A program made the translations under genes and the position numbers. 64,000 nucleotides of DNA, taken from contig DATFQX010000270.1 in NCBI GenBank assembly GCA_035263865.1, positions 29,170 to 93,169 on the forward strand. Reading direction: 5' to 3'. Below are positions 59,163 through 64,000 of this stretch, in pieces. The stretch's first letter is position 1. Each line of letters opens with the position of its first letter. This stretch comes from VAZQ01 sp035263865 (GTDB lineage Bacteria; Pseudomonadota; Alphaproteobacteria; Rhizobiales; Xanthobacteraceae). Under the pieces are notes generated by a model, which did no database searches, was not told the origin of the DNA, and was given only the letters and a program-made list of their open reading frames with translations.

Positions 59163-59813
59163 TCACTCTGCCGCGTGGGGCTTCACCCGACGCGCCGCCC
59201 AATAATCGGGCGCCTGTTTCGAGCGCGCGAGCGCCTCGGCGCTCTCAAAGCCCGGCGCCATTGACGCATCGGTGCCGGCGAGGATCTGGTGGTGCTCGAT
59301 GCCGAGTGTGCGCAGCCAGCGCTGTTGGCCCATGGTCAAGGCGACGAAATAGCCGATCTCAACGAGCTCAGGTTCGCTGAAATGCCTGTGCAGCCGCGCC
59401 CAGAACTTGTCGTCGACCGGCAGATCCCAGGTGATCGCCTCGGCATAGGCGAGCGCCGCCTTCTGCCGCTCGTCATAGCGGCTCGAGCTCTCGAAATTGA
59501 GGAGATCGCGGTAGTCATCCTCGACGACGCCCTGCTGCGCCGCCTTGATGGAGCGCTGATTGCCGCAGAACTCGCATAGCACCGAACGCGACACGTAAAT
59601 GCGGCAGAGTTCCTTAAGCGCGTGATCGGCGACGCCGTTCTTGAACACGTCACGCCAGGACTTGGCGAAAGACCAGAACACGGCCGGCACATGGGCGCGG
59701 ATCGCCTGGCTTTCCGGGCGCGGCGTGCCTTCGCGCGCGCAGCGATCGAATTCAGCGCGCATGGCCTCATCGACTTTGGCAGGATCGACATAGCTGATCC
59801 ATGGCTTGGACAT
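59163..59813 (-). CDS. Carboxymuconolactone decarboxylase / AhpD-like protein
   Basis: 216 residues. An alpha-helical CMD-type fold is indicated by LKELCRIYVSRSVLCEFCGN (the C-x2-C motif without the usual following His), RYDERQKAALAYAEAITWDL and LVEIGYFVALTMGQQRWLRT. The AhpD superfamily includes alkylhydroperoxidases and lactone decarboxylases. The CEFC pair suggests redox chemistry. It is convergent with the M24 gene, seven bases away, and no partner is evident. Confidence 0.85.
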   Translation of the reverse strand: MSKPWISYVDPAKVDEAMRAEFDRCAREGTPRPESQAIRAHVPAVFWSFAKSWRDVFKNGVADHALKELCRIYVSRSVLCEFCGNQRSIKAAQQGVVEDDYRDLLNFESSSRYDERQKAALAYAEAITWDLPVDDKFWARLHRHFSEPELVEIGYFVALTMGQQRWLRTLGIEHHQILAGTDASMAPGFESAEALARSKQAPDYWAARRVKPHAAE

Positions 59814-60097
59814 CAGTGGTTCTCCGCTTTCCCCGGCACTTCATAGATAGGGCAGATACCCTTTATTCACCATGCCCCGGAGGCGTTCTCGCATGGTGCC
59901 GCAAGGCCACAGTGCGATCAACCGCGCCCGGCGGGTTGATCGCGATTTCGTCGCTCGAGGCCAAGAGTCGGCCGCCGTGGGCGTAAAGATTCTTAACCAT
60001 CCGGCGATAGCGTGGCGTGACCGATTGTAGGGGTGGCCTTGGGCGCTTTCGCCTCGAGGGGCGCAATCGGATGCTGGCCGTCGGGGGACACACGATA

Positions 60098-60682
60098 ATG
60101 CGAGCGAGAGCTGTGCGAGTGCTCGCCGCGACGGTGAGCTGTCTGTTCTGGCTCAACGGTTGCGAGACCTCGACCAGGCTGGGCGACCTGTTCCAGTCGA
60201 ACACGGCCGCTACGCAAGGGCTCGTATCGCAAGAGGACCCGCCGATAACTGGCAGCGTGCGGCCGGCTGCGCACACTCCCTCATCCCCAGCAGCCAACGC
60301 ATCGCCTGCCAAAGATGACGATGTGAGCCTCGGTAAAGCCTACTTCCGTGACGGTAAATTCAGCCTCGCCGAGCGTCACTTCCGCCGCGCCGTCGAATTA
60401 CATCCACGCGACCTCGAGTCCTGGATCGGTTTAGCGGCCTGCTATGACCGGCAGCGCCGCTTCGATCTTGCCGACCGCGCCTACGACCAGGCGACGAAGA
60501 TCGCGGGACCCACGGCGGAAATCCTCAACAACCGCGGCTACTCGTATATGCTGCGCGGCGACCAGCGGCGTGCCCGCGAAACGCTACTGGAAGCGCAGAC
60601 ACGCGATCCCGGCAACGCCTACGTGAAGAATAATCTCGAACTGCTCGAGGCGAGCCTGCGCAAAGGAAAGAGCGGGCAGTAG
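60098..60682 (+). CDS. TPR lipoprotein (TadD-like)
   Basis: 194 residues from the ATG at 60098. A lipoprotein signal ends in a lipobox-like WLNGC, with the Cys at about 25. After a Ser/Pro-rich linker come three TPR motifs: LGKAYFRDGKFSLAERHFRR, WIGLAACYDRQRRFDLADRA and LNNRGYSYMLRGDQRRARET. It resembles TadD-type TPR lipoproteins of pilus assembly, but no tad/cpa genes are nearby, so the role is unassigned. In-frame sequence upstream of this ATG lacks a signal. Confidence 0.85.
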   Translation: MRARAVRVLAATVSCLFWLNGCETSTRLGDLFQSNTAATQGLVSQEDPPITGSVRPAAHTPSSPAANASPAKDDDVSLGKAYFRDGKFSLAERHFRRAVELHPRDLESWIGLAACYDRQRRFDLADRAYDQATKIAGPTAEILNNRGYSYMLRGDQRRARETLLEAQTRDPGNAYVKNNLELLEASLRKGKSGQ

Positions 60683-60808
60683 ACGAGAGAGCTGCTGGCG
60701 CGCCGCGGGTGTGTTCGAGCGAAACGTCCGCTCGCCCTGCTGAGGTGCGCCCCCTGGACTTCGTGCAGCCAACATGCAACGTGGCGTGCTGCAGCGGTTT
60801 GCGGCGCC

Positions 60809-61279
60809 ATGTTCGAGAGCTTTCGCAGGTTTGTGTCCGAGGTATCGGAGGGCGATAAGCATCCGGGTCATTTCGGCCACAACGACTATCGCCTCGCTGC
60901 GGCAGCACTGCTCGTCCATGCGGCTGCCATCGACGGCGACATCTCCGAGGCCGAGCGCGACAAGCTGCACGCCATCGTCAGGCAGCATTTCCAGCTCGAC
61001 GAGGCGACGACGGACGAACTCGTCGCCGAGGCGACGGCGGCCGAAAACGAGGCGGTGGATCTCTATCATTTCACCAGCTTGATCAATCGCTCACTCGATG
61101 AGGATGGCCGCCGCTGCGTTGTCGAGATGATGTGGGAGATCGCCTATGCCGACGGACATGTCGACGATTTCGAGAGCAACCTGATCTGGCGGGCCGCAGA
61201 CCTCCTCGGCATCTCGTCGCGGGAGCGGATCGAACTTGGGCATCGCGTGGCTGAGCGGCGCACGAAGGGGGCGACGTGA
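60809..61279 (+). CDS. TerB-family protein
   Basis: 156 residues. The TerB/TerB-like helical fold is shown by LAAAALLVHAAAIDGDISEA, ERDKLHAIVRQHFQLDEAT and the second acidic motif MMWEIAYADGHVDDFESNLI. The repeated D-G-D/H acidic loops can bind metal. The family name comes from tellurite resistance, but single-domain forms like this are widespread and unexplained. Its stop overlaps the next start as GTGA (61276-61279), indicating coupling with the SDR gene. Confidence 0.88.
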   Translation: MFESFRRFVSEVSEGDKHPGHFGHNDYRLAAAALLVHAAAIDGDISEAERDKLHAIVRQHFQLDEATTDELVAEATAAENEAVDLYHFTSLINRSLDEDGRRCVVEMMWEIAYADGHVDDFESNLIWRAADLLGISSRERIELGHRVAERRTKGAT

Positions 61280-62064
61280 CGCAGGCGAATCGGCCCGTTA
61301 CGTTGATCACAGGCGCGTCCGCGGGGATCGGCGCGGCATTGGCGCATGAGTTTGCCGCCCACGGCCACGAACTTGTTTTGATCGCGCGGCGCGAGCAGGC
61401 GCTCGCTAGACTGGCGGAGGCCATCGCTGCGAAGGGCGCGCCGCGGCCGACGGTTATGCGCGCAGATCTCGCGCGTCTCGATGCGGCACAAACGATTGCC
61501 GCGGCGCTGGATGAGCGCGGCCTCGAGCCGGATGTGGTGGTCAACAACGCGGGCTTCGGTCTCGTCGGAGCCGCCGACGCGCTCGACCGCGCCGAGCAGC
61601 TCGCCATGATCGACCTCAATGTGCGCGCGCTCACCGATGTCTCGCTCGCTTTCCTCGACAGCCTCAAGCGCCACAGGGGCGGCATTCTCAACGTTGCATC
61701 GATTGCGGCCTTCATGCCCGGTCCCGGCATGGCGGTCTATTACGCCAGCAAAGCCTATGTGCTCTCCTTCAGCGAGGCGCTGCATCGCGAGCTCAGGTCG
61801 AAAGGCGTGCGGGTTACCGTGCTTTGCCCCGGCCCGGTGCCGACCGAGTTTCAGGCCCGCGCCGGCATGAGCGACGAGGCCTTTCCGCGACTTCTCACGC
61901 GTTCCGCCGAGCAGGTGGCGAGAGATGGCTATCGCGGCCTGACGCAAGGCCGCCGCCTGGTCGTTCCGGGCGTCGCCAATCGCGCGGTGACGACGGTGAT
62001 CCGTTTTGCCCCGCGCACTCTCGTGCTCGAGCTCATCGCTCGCCAGCAGCGGGGCCGCCCGTAG
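61276..62064 (+). CDS. Short-chain dehydrogenase/reductase
   Basis: 262 residues from a GTG at 61276. The SDR cofactor motif is TLITGASAGIGAALAHEFAA, the NNAG motif is VVVNNAGFGLVGA, and the active site is NVASIAAFMPGPGMAVYYAS with K (YxxxK). It resembles classical SDRs of the DltE type with unknown substrate. It is coupled with the TerB gene upstream, and a 112-base gap leads to the amidotransferase gene. Confidence 0.92.
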   Translation: MTQANRPVTLITGASAGIGAALAHEFAAHGHELVLIARREQALARLAEAIAAKGAPRPTVMRADLARLDAAQTIAAALDERGLEPDVVVNNAGFGLVGAADALDRAEQLAMIDLNVRALTDVSLAFLDSLKRHRGGILNVASIAAFMPGPGMAVYYASKAYVLSFSEALHRELRSKGVRVTVLCPGPVPTEFQARAGMSDEAFPRLLTRSAEQVARDGYRGLTQGRRLVVPGVANRAVTTVIRFAPRTLVLELIARQQRGRP

Positions 62065-62176
62065 CCCGCGCCCGCCTGGGAATGCGCGTCTGCATGGCGG
62101 GGGCGCGCCATTTATCTTGAAAAACCGACTCGAGCGGGTATTGAGATCGATCCCGAAACTTCGCAATGACCGCACT

Positions 62177-62899
62177 ATGCTCCGCCCGATCCTGATCGTG
62201 CTACACCAGGAAACCTCCACCCCTGGGCGCATCGGGCACGCCTTGCGCCAGCGCGGCTACGCGCTCGACGTGCGCCGCCCGCGCTTCGCCGATCCGCTCC
62301 CCGAGACCATGGCCGCCCATACTGGTGCCATCATTTTCGGCGGCCCGATGAGCGCGAATGACACCACCGATTTCATCCGTCGTGAGATTGATTGGCTGCG
62401 CGTGCCGCTCAAGGAGAAGAAGCCGTTTCTCGGCATTTGTCTCGGCGCGCAGATGTTGGCGCATCATCTCGGTAGCCGGGTCTACCGCCATCCCGATGGC
62501 CATGCCGAAGTCGGCTATTATCCGATTCGGCCGACCGATATGGGACGCACGGTGTGTGACCCCTGGCCGGAGCAGGTCTATCAGTGGCATCGCGAGGGCT
62601 TCGACTTGCCGCTCGGCGGCGATTTACTGGCGGAAGGCGACTCGTTCCCGGTGCAGGCCTTTCGTTACGGCGGCGCCGCCTTCGCGCTGCAATTTCATCC
62701 CGACGTGACCCACGCCATGATGTGCCGCTGGACCACGCGCGGCCACGAACGCACGTTGTTGCCCAACGCCAAGCCGCGGATTGCGCATTTCGCGGATCGC
62801 GCGGTCTACGATTCCGCCGGCCGCGCTTGGCTCGCTGCCTTCCTCAACCATTGGCTGGGCCAGCCGGAGCTGGCGCCGGAGCAGGCTTCCACCGTTTGA
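62177..62899 (+). CDS. Class I glutamine amidotransferase (GMP synthase-like GATase1)
   Basis: 240 residues from the ATG at 62177 (MLRPILIVLHQETSTPGRIG). The catalytic triad is visible: Cys in PFLGICLGAQMLAHHLGS, and His-x-Asp-like FALQFHPDVTHAMM. IIFGGPMSANDTTDFIRREI precedes the nucleophile elbow as in GuaA-like amidotransferases. Stand-alone members transfer or remove gamma-glutamyl groups or act in polyamine catabolism. No synthetase domain or neighbour is present, so the acceptor is unknown. Confidence 0.9.
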   Translation: MLRPILIVLHQETSTPGRIGHALRQRGYALDVRRPRFADPLPETMAAHTGAIIFGGPMSANDTTDFIRREIDWLRVPLKEKKPFLGICLGAQMLAHHLGSRVYRHPDGHAEVGYYPIRPTDMGRTVCDPWPEQVYQWHREGFDLPLGGDLLAEGDSFPVQAFRYGGAAFALQFHPDVTHAMMCRWTTRGHERTLLPNAKPRIAHFADRAVYDSAGRAWLAAFLNHWLGQPELAPEQASTV

Positions 62900-63013
62900 G
62901 CACTAATCGAATCACGCCATTGTGCGGCGTCCCGCCTGCGCGGCGACGACGTGAGCTGATGAAGCGGATGGGGAGTTCGCGCAGGCTGAGCGGGTTGCTT
63001 CGGTTTGGGCGGG

Positions 63014-63089
63014 TGGTGGAGCCGAGGGGGGTCGAACCCCTGACCTCCTCATTGCGAACGAGGCGCTCTCCCAACTGAGCTACGGCCCC
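63014..63089 (-). tRNA. tRNA-Ala (anticodon CGC)
   Basis: 76 bases including encoded CCA. The acceptor stem is GGGGCCG/CGGCTCC with the G3-U70 pair, the alanine identity element. Anticodon stem CCTCG/TGAGG with loop TTCGCAA gives CGC for GCG codons. The D arm is GCTC/GAGC, and the T arm has the TTCGACC loop. Transcribed leftward. Confidence 0.95.
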
Positions 63090-63568
63090 GCCAAAATGCA
63101 ACCCCGCAGCGCTGGCCGCGAGTGCGCGCCATAACACCATTTGCGTCAGTCGATTAGCAGTTAAGGACTAGCTCAGCAGATGGCCTACCACAAGCAGTCT
63201 CACACGCGCTGAGACGGCTTTGTGGATAGCCGATTACGGTTCGCGCTGTGACACCAGCGTGACAAAAACTTTGCTCCCAGGTCGGCGTGGCAAGCTCTCG
63301 CGCTCCGATGTGTTTGGCCATGGATACCAAGGGCGCGGTGAGCATGTTAGGCGGATTGCCCGCAAAAGGTGATAAGCTAAGGTGCCTGTGATTCGCGCAG
63401 GGCCTGCGCCAACGGTTTAATCCCGTAGTCAGTCACAGAGCCCACGCCTCCTGCATCTCGGGCCGAGATCGGTGGAGACACCCCAGAGCGGTCGTTGACC
63501 GCAGCGGTGTACTTCGCCCATGCGATATCGCGCTGCCCCGTCATCAGACCGCGCCACGGTACGAGGTC
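63090..63568. other. Region between tRNA-Ala and the right-edge gene
   Basis: About 480 bases with lower GC than average, including the tRNA-Ala promoter side. No convincing gene. A 55-codon frame on the minus strand (63544 to 63377, MTGQRDIAWAKYTAAVNDRS at its start) is open, but no family was recognised, so it is not called. Confidence 0.4.
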
Positions 63569-64000
63569 ATGGTGATGGATTCGATTTGCAAGGTTCTCGA
63601 CCGTCCATTGAACGCAAAGCGACGGGCTTTGGGGAACGGCCCCAAAGAATGCGCTGCCTGCGGAGTGCAGTTTAGACCACGGCGTTCAACGGCTCTGTTC
63701 TGTAGCCCGCGCTGCCGGAAAGCCGCGCAGCGAACCCGCGACCGAGGAACACCCGTTAGAGTGCCCGCGACACGCCGTAGCGTGGGCCTGGACGCCGTTC
63801 TTAGCTTGACCGCGACCATCAGGACCATCGAGGGGCAAAAACCAAGTGTCACGCTAAGACAAGCCCTCAAGCCTCCGAACATAAATCCGCGCATTGTTGC
63901 CGATCCGAAGTGGCCGGGAATGTATTGGATCAAGCGGCGGGACGGCAGCACCAGCGACATCGTCAACTTGACGCGTGCCAAGGATGCCCTTGCAGAAATG
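63569..64000 (+). CDS. Zinc-ribbon-like protein of unknown function (runs off the right edge)
   Basis: 144 codons, open to the window edge, from the ATG at 63569 (an in-frame ATG two codons later is equally possible). Residues about 32-60 read CAACGVQFRPRRSTALFCSP then RCRKAAQR, a Cys4 zinc-finger pattern seen in small DNA-binding or phage-type proteins. The following part (KPSVTLRQALKPPNINPRIV) is not recognised. Codon use and lower GC than the neighbours, and its place beside a tRNA gene, suggest horizontally acquired DNA continuing to the right, but no integrase or att site is visible. Confidence 0.6.
   Translation, partial: MVMDSICKVLDRPLNAKRRALGNGPKECAACGVQFRPRRSTALFCSPRCRKAAQRTRDRGTPVRVPATRRSVGLDAVLSLTATIRTIEGQKPSVTLRQALKPPNINPRIVADPKWPGMYWIKRRDGSTSDIVNLTRAKDALAEM

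Noticed and set aside
59863..60000. A 45-codon minus-strand frame (MVKNLYAHGGRLLASS at its start).
   Set aside because: No ribosome site or family support was found; it lies in the leader of the TPR lipoprotein gene.
63014..63089. tRNA-Ala as an integration (att) site for an island.
   Set aside because: The possible foreign gene lies on the 5' side of the tRNA, while integration normally uses the 3' end; no integrase and no direct repeat of the tRNA end was seen.
63377..63544. A 55-codon frame on the minus strand next to the right-edge gene.
   Set aside because: No recognised family, it starts only 24 bases from a divergent ATG, and antisense frames of this length occur by chance in GC-rich DNA.

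Overview
The window looks like a chromosomal segment from a high-GC alphaproteobacterium of the order Hyphomicrobiales (Rhizobiales), close to the Bradyrhizobium / Rhodoplanes / Pseudolabrys type. This rests on gene order: rho-hemJ-hemE on one side and PPRP-maf-coaE-dnaQ-secB-Tim44-mltA-smr on the other, the alphaproteobacterial origin neighbourhood. It also rests on the conserved block acs / EVE / gpsA / tsaD facing hemC / hemD / Mic60-like / hemY. No taxonomic search was run, so species level is unknown.

Layout. 1-12.8 kb is the conserved origin region: mnmE (partial), a YyaL-type protein, rho, hemJ and hemE read leftward from a candidate oriC at about 5.8-6.2 kb, and PPRP, maf, coaE, dnaQ, tim44, mltA and smr read rightward. 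aroE and fxsA, often found here, are absent. 12.8-27 kb holds an L,D-transpeptidase, acs, a Bug-type binding protein, a DUF559 nuclease, EVE, gpsA, tsaD and the heme genes hemC, hemD, Mic60-like and hemY. 27-41 kb is more fluid: tRNA-Thr, small secreted proteins, Sel1 and LTXXQ proteins, a toxin-antitoxin gene graveyard, pyrE, an unusual purM, a CoA-transferase, a lytic transglycosylase, a GIY-YIG nuclease and a broken beta-lactamase. 41-47 kb carries envelope or glycosylation genes. 47-53.7 kb is a leftward operon of a molybdenum hydroxylase (CoxG/M/L/S-like) with a UbiD decarboxylase and an alpha/beta hydrolase. 54-63 kb has a three-domain MFS-acyltransferase-AMP-ligase coupled to an M24 protein, TPR, TerB, SDR and glutamine-amidotransferase genes, then tRNA-Ala and a gene leaving the right edge.

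The most unusual feature is the density and organisation of palindromic repeats. Five families (A-E here) occupy most gaps between 13.6 and 46.2 kb. Family A is a long inverted repeat whose arms each contain a GC-rich hairpin. One pair of A arms encloses a DUF559 nuclease gene and supplies its Shine-Dalgarno. Family B brackets a GIY-YIG nuclease gene. A 71-bp double hairpin (N) sits at the same base of the A arm in several copies. A and B copies are also inserted in frame inside a CoA-transferase, HemY and a membrane glycosyltransferase-like protein, and the two A insertions use the same reading frame. I read this as a possible nuclease-linked palindromic mobile-element system, comparable in concept to REP/RAYT and to the protein-coding Rickettsia palindromic elements. 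This is inference from arrangement and needs genome-wide testing.
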